A stretch of DNA of 64,000 bases from JBHBQE01 sp041776485 (GCA_041776485.1 JBHBQE010000001.1:60290-124289), one strand, 5' to 3'; shown: positions 42,944 to 51,005, counted from the first letter of the stretch. The notes: generated by a model from the letters alone, not told the origin. Program-made: numbers and translations.

Positions 42944-43846
42944 TTAGTTAAAGTTGGATTTTACATCTTTTTTAAAGATATTTTCAACATTTGATTCAGA
43001 AATTAATATACTTAAAAATATAATCAGTCCTCCAATATAGCCATTAATGCCAAGGTAATCTCTAAATACTATAGCGCAAAATATTGCGCCGAGTACAGGT
43101 TCGATTGTGAGTACAAGAGCTCCCTTTTGAGAGGTTATATGTTTAAGACATACAGTTTGAAGCACAAAGGCAATGGCAGTAGAACCCAGTCCTAAAAATA
43201 TTATATGGGAAATTTCAAGAGTACTAAAGCTATTAGAGAAAGACTCTCTCATTATTACTGTCATTAAAATTGAAATTACGGCTATAAAAAATATTTGTAC
43301 TATGGTTAGAAGTATCGGGTCATGCTTTTTGCCATATCTGTTTAAGATTATAAGCTCACATGCATAGGTTACAGAGGCAAAAAAGGAAATAAAATCACCG
43401 CTGGAAAGTCCTATATTTTCATTGTGTCCCATGGAAATAAGGAAAATGCCCAGAAAACATAATATAACGCATAATATTTCCTTTTTCTTCGGAACAATAC
43501 GAAATATTAACAGATTAATAAAGGGTACAACTATAGCCTCCATACAGGTGAAAAATGCATTTCTTGATGGGGTAGTATATCTGATTCCTATTGTGGCACA
43601 TGCATAACATAGAAAAATAAATAGACCGGCGAAAAAGGAAACAGTGACTAATTCTTTATTAATGCCCTTTAGCTTTTTAAAGAATATTGCAACAAGTACA
43701 AAAAGTGCAATAATAAAGCGCAGGGAAATTAATAGAAATGGCGGGATATTTTCACAGTATTTTAAAGAAACGAACCCAAATCCCCAGAGAAAGGTTACAA
43801 TAATAAGTCCCAAAACCGCCAGTAATTCCTGTTTCTTTTCTGTCAT
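42944..43846 (-). CDS. EamA-family transporter (DMT superfamily), copy B
   Basis: The 300 residues have ten membrane helices (first about 9-28, LLAVLGLIIVTFLWGFGFVS) and two EamA repeats. It is distantly similar to copy A. The start ATG 43846 follows AAGGAGG on the reverse strand. It lies upstream of copy A and could form a heterodimeric or parallel export pair; the substrate cannot be inferred. It precedes the lysine locus but on the far side of a terminator. Confidence 0.88.
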   Translation of the reverse strand: MTEKKQELLAVLGLIIVTFLWGFGFVSLKYCENIPPFLLISLRFIIALFVLVAIFFKKLKGINKELVTVSFFAGLFIFLCYACATIGIRYTTPSRNAFFTCMEAIVVPFINLLIFRIVPKKKEILCVILCFLGIFLISMGHNENIGLSSGDFISFFASVTYACELIILNRYGKKHDPILLTIVQIFFIAVISILMTVIMRESFSNSFSTLEISHIIFLGLGSTAIAFVLQTVCLKHITSQKGALVLTIEPVLGAIFCAIVFRDYLGINGYIGGLIIFLSILISESNVENIFKKDVKSNFN

Positions 43847-43913
43847 TAATACCTCCTTAAATCAAGCAGTAATCGTTGTATATGAAAGCTTTCACATTAT
43901 TATATGAAGTGAT

Positions 43914-43941
43914 AAAAAGTAGGAGCTAAATTAGCTCCCAC
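43914..43941 (-). terminator. Terminator after the first nhaC gene (reverse strand)
   Basis: On the reverse strand, GTGGGAGCTAA pairs with TTAGCTCCTAC (one G-U), followed by TTTTT. It lies 46 bases beyond the nhaC stop at 43988. Confidence 0.7.
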
Positions 43942-43987
43942 TTAATATCGCTTAATTATAGACTGAAATTAAGTTTTATTAAAACAA

Positions 43988-45493
43988 CTATTCTGCTTTG
44001 TGTTCAGCAGCACGAGCTTTATCCGCGTCACGCTCTTCTTTAGTCTTAAGGCGAACTGCAGGCTCACTGGGCAGCTTAAACAGAGGTATGAACTTGTCTA
44101 AGCCTGTAAATGTTAACAGTATAAGAGAGATAACTGCAACATAAGCCATGTAATTATACCTTAAGAAATCCATTGCTGTAACCTTCAATAGAGGATATAC
44201 ACCTGCTATAATGCCTACATAGAATGCAAGGTAAACATGCCAGGGAATCAACTGAGAACCAAACACACCCATAGCGTCGTTAAATGTAGCATTACGCATA
44301 TTCAATTTATATCTGTCCTCTTCGTTCTCGCAAACTACATTTTCATCTGTGATTTCTTTTATAACAGGTCCGATAGTAACTATCTGAGCCATTTCGTCTG
44401 CAAGAATTGCATTACCGATAATTGCTAAAACTGAGTTCCAGCCGAGCATATGACGAACTTTTTTGGACGCGAAAATTATCAGGTTAGCAAGAGGATCGAA
44501 AGCTCTCATCTTACCCATAACTCCGCCAAAGGCAGCAACCCACATCATCATTACAATAACCCAGCTTCCTGCATCAGCAAAGCCTGTTGTGATTTCCTCT
44601 AAGAATCCCATAATATCAGGTGCAGTACCTGCAAAGCATCCAAGAACATATGAGGTTATAATACCTGTTCCAATACATCCGAAGGTATGAACACCAAGTA
44701 TAGCCAGAACTATAACAAGGATTAGGGGAATAACCATATAATAAGGCACACCGTCACGAACCTGCTCAAGAAGACTAACTGCGGCGGGTCTTTCCTCAGC
44801 AAGGAAATCCCAAACTTCCTGAGAAATGTTTCCAACAACCTGAGCACCGTTAACTCTCTCTGTAGGAAGATTCATTGCTTTTCCTGTTATAAAGAAAAGA
44901 ATTGCAGAAATTGCTGCACAGCTTATTGACCAAACACCCTGATGACGAATTCTGTCAACTACCTGTACACCATGGATACCGGAACTTACGATAGTAGTAT
45001 CGGAAATAAGTCCGATATTGTCACCGAAGCAGGCTCCGCCGGCAATTGCGCATACAACGAGGATCTGGTTTGCTCCTACAATGTCTCCTAACCACATGAA
45101 TATAGGAGCACAAGCTGCAAAGGTTCCCCAGGAGGTACCTGTTGCTACTGAAAGTACGCAGGTACATAAAAATCCCACTACGGCGACTGTAGAAGCGGTA
45201 ACTCCTGCTGCAAGAGCAATGTTTACTACTGCAGCTCCTACACCATAGGACATAAAGCAGCTTGCCATGGCATAGGCATACATAAGAATAAACAGTGCAA
45301 CTAAGATACGAGAAACTGATGACATTGAAGCATCAAGCATCTCAGGAAACTTGTACCCTTCAGTGATTGCGCACACAACAAGGGCAACAAGCCATGCAAT
45401 TGCCGCAGCGATTAAGGCATCAAATCCTTTAATCATCATAACTGCCAAAGCAACTACAGGCACAAACTTAAATAATGCCTTTAAAAAATTCAT
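43988..45493 (-). CDS. NhaC-family transporter 1 (candidate lysine or amine carrier)
   Basis: Na+/H+-antiporter-superfamily membrane protein with about 11-12 helices in 501 residues. Conserved family segments are ATGTSWGTFAACAPIF (about 117-132) and GACFGDNIGLISDTT (about 152-166). Start ATG 45493 has GAAGGGAG upstream. NhaC-superfamily members have been proposed as lysine transporters, and this gene flanks the lysine-fermentation genes with a sigma-54 promoter of the same type as kal and kdd. I therefore suggest import of lysine (or product exchange) over plain sodium/proton exchange. It differs from the second copy at 59880. No lysine riboswitch is visible upstream. Confidence 0.85.
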   Translation of the reverse strand: MNFLKALFKFVPVVALAVMMIKGFDALIAAAIAWLVALVVCAITEGYKFPEMLDASMSSVSRILVALFILMYAYAMASCFMSYGVGAAVVNIALAAGVTASTVAVVGFLCTCVLSVATGTSWGTFAACAPIFMWLGDIVGANQILVVCAIAGGACFGDNIGLISDTTIVSSGIHGVQVVDRIRHQGVWSISCAAISAILFFITGKAMNLPTERVNGAQVVGNISQEVWDFLAEERPAAVSLLEQVRDGVPYYMVIPLILVIVLAILGVHTFGCIGTGIITSYVLGCFAGTAPDIMGFLEEITTGFADAGSWVIVMMMWVAAFGGVMGKMRAFDPLANLIIFASKKVRHMLGWNSVLAIIGNAILADEMAQIVTIGPVIKEITDENVVCENEEDRYKLNMRNATFNDAMGVFGSQLIPWHVYLAFYVGIIAGVYPLLKVTAMDFLRYNYMAYVAVISLILLTFTGLDKFIPLFKLPSEPAVRLKTKEERDADKARAAEHKAE

Positions 45494-45557
45494 ACTATTT
45501 AACTCCCTTCTAATATTTCCTGATCTTCAGGTATAAAAATTAGTACACTAAACTAAT

Positions 45558-45573
45558 AGCAATTACTGTGCCA
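45558..45573 (-). promoter_or_regulatory. Sigma-54 promoter for nhaC 1
   Basis: On the reverse strand, TGGCAC (45568-45573), 5-bp spacer, TTGCT (45558-45562). This matches the -24/-12 consensus with correct GG-to-GC spacing. It lies 65 bases upstream of the start codon. Confidence 0.75.
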
Positions 45574-45738
45574 TTTAGTAAAAATTGTTATATGTTCCTA
45601 ATAAGCATATATATTAGCATAATAGTTTATGGATATATTATATATGACTATATTTCGTAATCGATTTTTTTTAAAAATCAATTAAAAAATTTATATAAAT
45701 TTTAGAGACTTGTATATTATAACTAAAAACATTCACTT

Positions 45739-45799
45739 GTGAACCGAAAATAAATCGCATAGATATACAGGTGAACCGAAATTAAATCTGATAGATAAA
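45739..45799. repeat. Two tandem imperfect repeats with 32-bp period (possible IS end)
   Basis: The unit begins GTGAACCGAAA-TAAATC and ends near ATAGATA; copies start at 45739 and 45771. Multiple short direct repeats at a terminus are typical of IS21-family ends, but no transposase is present. They sit in the 482-base intergenic region 45494-45975, which otherwise holds the nhaC promoter, an inverted repeat at 45831, AT-rich sequence and the racemase promoter. Confidence 0.5.
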
Positions 45800-45830
45800 T
45801 TTTGAATTTATCTCTACCTAATCTTCCCGC

Positions 45831-45854
45831 CTTATTGACCTAAAGGTCAATAAG
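45831..45854. repeat. 10-bp perfect inverted repeat
   Basis: CTTATTGACC (45831-45840) and GGTCAATAAG (45845-45854) with a 4-bp spacer; a third GGTCAAT half-site occurs at about 45886. It is about 258 bp upstream of the nhaC sigma-54 promoter, a workable distance for an activator site, but it may instead belong to the mobile-element remnant. Confidence 0.4.
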
Positions 45855-45909
45855 TATCCCTCACTCAAAGAGCTCGGTCAATTATAATTATTATGTAGTA
45901 ATCAACGTA

Positions 45910-45938
45910 TTTACATAGGCTTTATTGAGTGCTAGTAT
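45910..45938 (+). promoter_or_regulatory. Candidate promoter for the racemase gene
   Basis: TTTACA (45910-45915), 17-bp spacer, TAGTAT (45933-45938), 37 bases before the ATG at 45976. It is sigma-70 type; I see no -24/-12 match on this strand. Confidence 0.4.
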
Positions 45939-45975
45939 GGTGGCGGTAGTTTATGATTTATAGAAAGCAGGGCAT

Positions 45976-47070
45976 ATGTATAAGCAAATGTATCCAAGTT
46001 TGGAAATTGATTTAAAGAAGCTGGGAGAGAATGTTAAAAGAGTTACAGATATATGTAAGAAATACGGAATTATAGTTGCAGGAACCATAAAGGGAACTAC
46101 AGGTATTCCCGAATGTTCCAGGGTATTTGCAGATAACGGTGCTGTGGAAATAGCTTCTTCAAGGTTAAATCAAATTCAGGATGCCAGGGATATCGGAATA
46201 AAGCTTCCCATGCTATTGCTTCGAGTTCCCATGCTTTCTGAGGTGAGTGAGGTAATAAGGCTTTGTGATATTAGTTTAAACAGCGAGATTTCAGTGCTTA
46301 GGGCACTTAATGCTGAAGCTCAAAGGCAAGGTAAGATTCATAAGGTTATTTTAATGGCTGATATTGGAGATTTAAGAGAAGGCTTTTGGGATAAATTGAA
46401 AATGGCAGATACGGCGTTGGCTATAGAGAATGAAATGGAGAATTTACACCTTTTTGGAATAGGTACCAATGTGGGATGTTACGGTTCTGTGGATCCGACA
46501 AGGGAAAAGCTTATGGAACTGGTTGAAATTGCAAAAATGATAGAAGAAAAGCTGGGCAGGAGGCTGGAGCTTATTTCAGGTGGGGCCACCTCCAGTTTGA
46601 AAAGACTTATTGATGGTGATGTGCCTGATAGAATTAACCATCTAAGAATTGGTGAGGGAATATTGCTTGCCAGAGATTTAGAGGAATTTTACGGTTATGA
46701 TATGAGTTTTTTAAATCGTGATGTATATACATTAAAGGCAGAGGTTATTGAAGTTAAGGATAAACCCACCCATCCTGTCGGGCAGCTGGCTGTGGATGCC
46801 TTTGGAAAGACTCCCGAGTATACAGACAGGGGGATTAGAAAAAGAGCTTTGCTTGCTATAGGTAAGGTGGATTATGGCAGCAGTATTGAGGAAATATTTC
46901 CAAGAATGAAGGGTGTGGAAATTATAGGTGCAAGCAGTGATCATACCATTATAGATATAGAGGATTGCAGGGGAGAGATTAAGGTGGGTGATGTGTTGGA
47001 ATTTGATGTGAATTATGCCTCTCTTTGCTATGTAAGCAATTGTCCGAATGTGGCGGTTAAATTTGTTTGA
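45976..47070 (+). CDS. PLP-dependent amino-acid racemase (alanine/ornithine racemase family)
   Basis: Fold-III PLP enzyme; relatives include the ornithine racemase of Clostridium. The 364 residues open YPSLEIDLKKLGENV. The probable PLP lysine is Lys39 in AGTIKGTTG, with a TIM-barrel middle (VILMADIGDLREGF at about 122) and a C-terminal beta domain. Substrate specificity cannot be read from the sequence. In this position, between a candidate lysine carrier and kal, a lysine (or ornithine) racemase would let the cell use D-lysine through KamDE, whose family also acts on D-lysine. Start ATG 45976 has AAAGCAGGGC upstream. It has its own promoter. Confidence 0.82.
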   Translation: MYKQMYPSLEIDLKKLGENVKRVTDICKKYGIIVAGTIKGTTGIPECSRVFADNGAVEIASSRLNQIQDARDIGIKLPMLLLRVPMLSEVSEVIRLCDISLNSEISVLRALNAEAQRQGKIHKVILMADIGDLREGFWDKLKMADTALAIENEMENLHLFGIGTNVGCYGSVDPTREKLMELVEIAKMIEEKLGRRLELISGGATSSLKRLIDGDVPDRINHLRIGEGILLARDLEEFYGYDMSFLNRDVYTLKAEVIEVKDKPTHPVGQLAVDAFGKTPEYTDRGIRKRALLAIGKVDYGSSIEEIFPRMKGVEIIGASSDHTIIDIEDCRGEIKVGDVLEFDVNYASLCYVSNCPNVAVKFV

Positions 47071-47124
47071 TTAGATTAAACAAAAATAATAAAAACTGAT
47101 TTAAAAACAAATCAAGACATAAAA

Positions 47125-47170
47125 TCACCCTTCTGCTATAAAGAGGCTGTATTATATAACGGAAGGGTGA
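47125..47170. terminator. Bidirectional terminator between racemase and kal
   Basis: TCACCCTTC (47125-47133) pairs with GAAGGGTGA (47162-47170) across a 28-base loop. It is followed by A/T-rich runs on both sides, including a TTTT on the reverse strand, and lies between two convergent genes. Confidence 0.5.
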
Positions 47171-47201
47171 AATTTTGTATTGTATAATATGAGAAAATTC
47201 T

Positions 47202-47591
47202 TTATTTTCTCTGGGAATCCTTGGGGGTTACGCATACTCCCTTAGCACGGCAAACAACTATTGGCTCATCCAGTTCATCTGCAGCAGAGGGGCTGATGTC
47301 AGGTCTTGCAGCAACTACCTTTCTTGCCTCAAAGGACATAGCACGGCTGGTATTGCCCATTTTAGTAATTTCCCCGTATACCTCGATATAATCTCCTGCG
47401 TAGGTGGGAGCTAAAAACTCTACTTCGTCATAACGAAGGAAAAGCCCTTCATCACCATCTGCGATAATAAGAAGCTCTGTAGCTAAATCACCAAAAAGGT
47501 GTACCATATGAGCACCGTCAACAAGGCTTCCGCCATAATGAGCGTCTTTGTGAGACATACGCACCCTAAGGGTGGATGAAATCTTGTCCAT
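47202..47591 (-). CDS. kal: 3-aminobutyryl-CoA ammonia-lyase
   Basis: Lysine-fermentation step: eliminates ammonia from L-3-aminobutyryl-CoA to give crotonyl-CoA. The 129 residues have a hot-dog fold pattern, with the N-terminal RVRMSHKDAHYGGSLVDGAHMVHLFGD stretch (tail here shortened) and EVFLAP-like EVEFLAPTYAGDYIEVYGE (about 56-74). The longer frame from 47642 adds 17 residues that overlap the promoter; ATG 47591 sits behind AAAGGGA, so I chose it. It is transcribed alone, away from kdd-kamE, from a sigma-54 promoter identical to that of kdd. Confidence 0.9.
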   Translation of the reverse strand: MDKISSTLRVRMSHKDAHYGGSLVDGAHMVHLFGDLATELLIIADGDEGLFLRYDEVEFLAPTYAGDYIEVYGEITKMGNTSRAMSFEARKVVAARPDISPSAADELDEPIVVCRAKGVCVTPKDSQRK

Positions 47592-47637
47592 AATAAATCC
47601 CTTTCTATTTAATAAAAACGATAGTCGGTATATCCGT

Positions 47638-47653
47638 TGCAAATTTCATGCCA
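47638..47653 (-). promoter_or_regulatory. Sigma-54 promoter for kal
   Basis: On the reverse strand, TGGCAT (47648-47653), spacer GAAAT, TTGCA (47638-47642), 47 bases upstream of the kal start. The core and one flanking T are identical to the kdd promoter. Confidence 0.85.
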
Positions 47654-47712
47654 ATAGTTTAAAATTGATTGTATAATATTATAGAAATAATTATTTTTAA
47701 GCAGGAAATTTT

Positions 47713-49758
47713 ATGAAAAAATTATATGGTTTGGACAGAGTAGTTCTCCCTAAGGAGGTATTTCCGGTAGCGGCATGGGAACTGGATAACTCCAGAGAAT
47801 TAAAAAGGGGAGAGATGAGGATAAAACTTCAAAGAATACAGCTTGAGGCTATGAATTTCAGACAAATCAGTCAGGAATCCCGACAGGACGAGTTTTTAAT
47901 AGGAGAAAAAATTAAGGATATTGTGCTTAGACGCGGGAAAATGCATAATCCTGTAACAGATTCCGGAGGGATATTGTATGGAATTATTGAGGAAATAGAT
48001 GATGATTATGTGAACACAAAAGGACTCAAAATTGGAGATGAGGTAATCTGTAACGCCTCACTTACAGGAATCCCTCTTCATATTGAGCACGTTAACAGAA
48101 TTGACAGACTTTATTATCAGGCTGATGTGGAGGGATATGCCATCGCTTATTCCAGACTCCCTATCATTAAAAAGCCTTATAACCTGCCTTTGGATTTGCT
48201 TTTGTTCACCTTAGATGAGTCAGGAACTATATATACCGTGTATCATGAGGCAAAGAACAAAAAGGATTTTTTGATTGTGGGGAATAATCCTATTCAAAGC
48301 CTTATATATGGCTTTACTATCAGGGAAAGTGCAGGATCTGATGCAAATATTTATTGTATATTTGACAGTTATACGGAAATTACCCTTAAGGGTTCTAAAA
48401 TTGAGAAGCTTATGAATGAGGTATTTACGGAAATATCTTATCATAACCTGCTTCATCCGGTAGAGTGTCTTGAGACAATAGACTATGCGCCTGTGGATAT
48501 GAGTGTTAACTGCGTAAATGTGCCGGGCGCGGAAACTATTAATGTACTTATGACAAAGAATAACGGTGTAGTTGTTTTTACCGGCTATACAAACAGCTAT
48601 AATATGGCATTGTATGTAACGGAATATATATCCAGAAGTATGAGAATCAGAAGTGCTGACGGGTTTATAGACAAGTATGATGAGTTTGATTTGGAATTGG
48701 TTCAGAAGCTTTCCGTGCATTTCGAAGATTTGGATTTTGTGCCTAAAAAGAGAGCCGGGCTTGATCATGAAAAAAGACGGGCACTTCTGGCAAATAACAG
48801 CTATAAGATGTTTTCGGTATCTGAAGAATTTGTGGCAGAAAGCAGCGCAATGGTATCTGTAATGGAGGAAATAGAAAGCGTTTCCAAGTATGACTGTAAC
48901 GTGCTTATAATGGGGCAAACCGGTGTGGGTAAGGAAAAGGTTGCCAATATTATTCAAAAAAATTCCCAAAGAAGAATGCAGCCCTTTATAAAAATAAATT
49001 GTGCAGCCATTGCTCCAAACCTTATGGAATCGGAGTTTTTTGGATATGAAAAGGGTGCCTTTACCGGTGCCAGCAGTACCGGGAAAAAGGGATATTTTGA
49101 GGCGGCAGATAATGGAATTATTTTCCTGGATGAGGTGGGAGAACTGCCTCTTGATATACAGGCAAAGCTCCTTCGTGTTATTCAGGAGGGTGAATTTATG
49201 CGGGTAGGCGGAACAAAGCCTATCAAATGCAATGTAAGGATTATTTCTGCCACTAACAGAAACTTATTAGAAGAGGTGGAAAAGAAGCTGTTCAGAAGGG
49301 ATTTATACTATAGATTGAATGTATTTCCGATTATGGTTCCTGCTTTAAATGAAAGACCTGAGGATATTCCGTTTTTGGCAGAGGCATTTATCAATCAATA
49401 TAACAAGAAGTTCGGGGTGGAAAAGGATATTGATAAGGATGCCAGAGAATATCTTTCTAAGCTTAAATGGCACGGAAATATCAGAGAATTGGAAAATGTA
49501 ATCCAAAGACTTATGATTACCACAAAAGGTGATGTTATTACTGTTATGGATGTAATGGGCGAGCTTCACAGCAATATTACGGAGCCAAAGCCAAATGCTG
49601 ATTGTGTGGATATGGATTTACCCCTGATGATGGAATATTATGAAAAGAATATATTAAAGCGTGCTCTTGATACTTATGGCTCCACAAGAAAGGCTGCTAA
49701 ATCTATCGGTATCAGCCAAACTCAGCTTGTAAGAAAGAAAAATAAATATAATTTGTGA
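47713..49758 (+). CDS. Sigma-54-dependent activator with Kdd-derived sensor domain
   Basis: The 681 residues have an N-terminal region (about 1-365) that aligns by eye with the neighbouring Kdd enzyme. Shared patterns are YGLDRVVLPKEVFP against YGTHRVIEPKGILP, NPVTDSGGILYGIIEEI against NPWTGSGGVLLGTVEEI, and LKIGDEVICNASLTGIPLHI against LKVGDRIVTLVSLSLTPLRI. The glycine-rich dinucleotide loop of Kdd (GGGGKSG) is replaced by GNNPIQS. The sigma-54 AAA+ domain follows (about 377-610), with Walker A GQTGVGKE (about 398), GAFTGA (about 448) and FLDEVGELPL, then a Fis-type HTH (about 635-681). There is no receiver domain. It should therefore activate -24/-12 promoters in response to a small molecule, probably a lysine-pathway intermediate. 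It is divergent from kal and just upstream of kdd. Confidence 0.9.
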   Translation: MKKLYGLDRVVLPKEVFPVAAWELDNSRELKRGEMRIKLQRIQLEAMNFRQISQESRQDEFLIGEKIKDIVLRRGKMHNPVTDSGGILYGIIEEIDDDYVNTKGLKIGDEVICNASLTGIPLHIEHVNRIDRLYYQADVEGYAIAYSRLPIIKKPYNLPLDLLLFTLDESGTIYTVYHEAKNKKDFLIVGNNPIQSLIYGFTIRESAGSDANIYCIFDSYTEITLKGSKIEKLMNEVFTEISYHNLLHPVECLETIDYAPVDMSVNCVNVPGAETINVLMTKNNGVVVFTGYTNSYNMALYVTEYISRSMRIRSADGFIDKYDEFDLELVQKLSVHFEDLDFVPKKRAGLDHEKRRALLANNSYKMFSVSEEFVAESSAMVSVMEEIESVSKYDCNVLIMGQTGVGKEKVANIIQKNSQRRMQPFIKINCAAIAPNLMESEFFGYEKGAFTGASSTGKKGYFEAADNGIIFLDEVGELPLDIQAKLLRVIQEGEFMRVGGTKPIKCNVRIISATNRNLLEEVEKKLFRRDLYYRLNVFPIMVPALNERPEDIPFLAEAFINQYNKKFGVEKDIDKDAREYLSKLKWHGNIRELENVIQRLMITTKGDVITVMDVMGELHSNITEPKPNADCVDMDLPLMMEYYEKNILKRALDTYGSTRKAAKSIGISQTQLVRKKNKYNL

Positions 49759-49762
49759 TTTT

Positions 49763-49778
49763 TGGCATGAAATTTGCA
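49763..49778 (+). promoter_or_regulatory. Sigma-54 promoter for kdd-kam operon
   Basis: TGGCAT (49763-49768), spacer GAAAT, TTGCA (49774-49778). GG-to-GC spacing is exact. It begins 5 bases after the regulator stop and ends 47 bases before the kdd ATG. Confidence 0.9.
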
Positions 49779-49825
49779 TATAACTTTGTGTAGTTTTGTT
49801 TATAAAAAGTTAGGAGGATTATTTC

Positions 49826-50899
49826 ATGAGTAAAGGACATGGATCTATTTACGGAACTCACAGAGTTATTGAGCCAAAGGGCATTTTACCTCAGCCTGCA
49901 GATGTGGTTGACAATGACCCGGAGCTTTATGACAATGAGGTTCTTATTGATGTTGAAACATTAAATATTGACTCAGCTTCATTTACAGAGATAGTAAGAA
50001 GATCATGTGACGGCAAAAAGCCTTCAGAGATTGAAAATTCACCTGAGGATCAGGAGAAGGTAAAGGAAACCATGATGTCTATCGTTGAAAAGGCAGGAAA
50101 GCATAAGAACCCCTGGACAGGTTCGGGCGGAGTTCTTTTAGGTACTGTTGAAGAGATAGGACCTGCTTATGAAGGAGACCTTAAGGTAGGCGATCGTATA
50201 GTAACTCTTGTATCTCTTTCACTCACTCCGCTGCGCATTGATGAAATTACAGCTATGCGCCCTGCAATTGATCAGGTTGATGTAAAGGGTAAAGCCATAT
50301 TATTCCAGAGCAGTATATATGGTAAGCTTACCGATGATATACCTGAGGGAACAGCGTTATCAGCTCTTGATGTATGCGGTGCTCCTGCTCAGACAGCAAG
50401 GCTTGCTCAGTCAGGAGATTATATACTTGTAATCGGAGGCGGCGGGAAGTCCGGTATGCTTGTGTTATATGAAGCAAAGAAACGTGTAGGACCTACAGGT
50501 AAGGTAATATGCGCTGATTATAATGACAAAGCTCTTGAAACACCTAAGAGATTGGAGCTTGCCGATGAGTATTTTGCAATAGATGCAACTGACGCTGTTG
50601 CTATGTATGATAAGATTATGGAGATTACAGACGGCAGACTTTGTGACGTTGTTATTAACTGCGTTAACGTAGAGAATACTGAAATGGCTTCTATCCTTGC
50701 ATGTAAAGATCGTGGAAAGGTTTATTTCTTCTCAATGGCTACAAGCTTTACAAAGGCAGCACTTGGTGCAGAGGGCGTAGGCAAGGACGTTGATATGATG
50801 GTCGGTAACGGATATGCTAAGGGTCACGCAGAGATTACACTTCAGATTCTTCGTGAGCATGAGGGTATCAGAAAGTTATTTGAGAATTTATACGCGTAA
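49826..50899 (+). CDS. kdd: L-erythro-3,5-diaminohexanoate dehydrogenase
   Basis: NAD(P)-dependent oxidative deamination of 3,5-diaminohexanoate to 5-amino-3-oxohexanoate. The 357 residues open GHGSIYGTHRVIEPKGILP, carry GSGGVLLGTVEEIGPAYEG (about 101-119) and a Rossmann loop in VIGGGGKSGMLVLYEA (about 203-218). The sequence matches the Kdd family, in medium-chain-dehydrogenase style. Start ATG 49826 sits behind TAGGAGG. It is the first gene of the kdd-kamABCDE transcription unit driven by the sigma-54 promoter. Confidence 0.93.
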   Translation: MSKGHGSIYGTHRVIEPKGILPQPADVVDNDPELYDNEVLIDVETLNIDSASFTEIVRRSCDGKKPSEIENSPEDQEKVKETMMSIVEKAGKHKNPWTGSGGVLLGTVEEIGPAYEGDLKVGDRIVTLVSLSLTPLRIDEITAMRPAIDQVDVKGKAILFQSSIYGKLTDDIPEGTALSALDVCGAPAQTARLAQSGDYILVIGGGGKSGMLVLYEAKKRVGPTGKVICADYNDKALETPKRLELADEYFAIDATDAVAMYDKIMEITDGRLCDVVINCVNVENTEMASILACKDRGKVYFFSMATSFTKAALGAEGVGKDVDMMVGNGYAKGHAEITLQILREHEGIRKLFENLYA

Positions 50900-50908
50900 T
50901 ATTATGCT

Positions 50909-50938
50909 CTATAAGCTGGGGGTATGCCCGGCTTATAG
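50909..50938 (+). other. Hairpin between kdd and kamA
   Basis: CTATAAGC (50909-50916) pairs with GCTTATAG (50931-50938), with further GGG/CCC pairing inside. No real T-run follows, so it may be a processing or stability element, or a weak attenuator, within the operon. Confidence 0.45.
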
Positions 50939-51005
50939 ATGATTTTATTATTTGCGGATTAAATATGTAATAATATATTATTATATATAGAAGGAGGAAG
51001 TTTCT

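Noticed and set aside
45494..45557. Lysine riboswitch in front of nhaC 1
   Set aside because: With the sigma-54 start the leader is only about 50-60 bases, too short for the lysine aptamer, and none of its conserved helices are visible.
48220..48969. Reverse-strand 249-codon open frame inside the sigma-54 activator
   Set aside because: It is antisense to a clear coding region and resembles no protein family.
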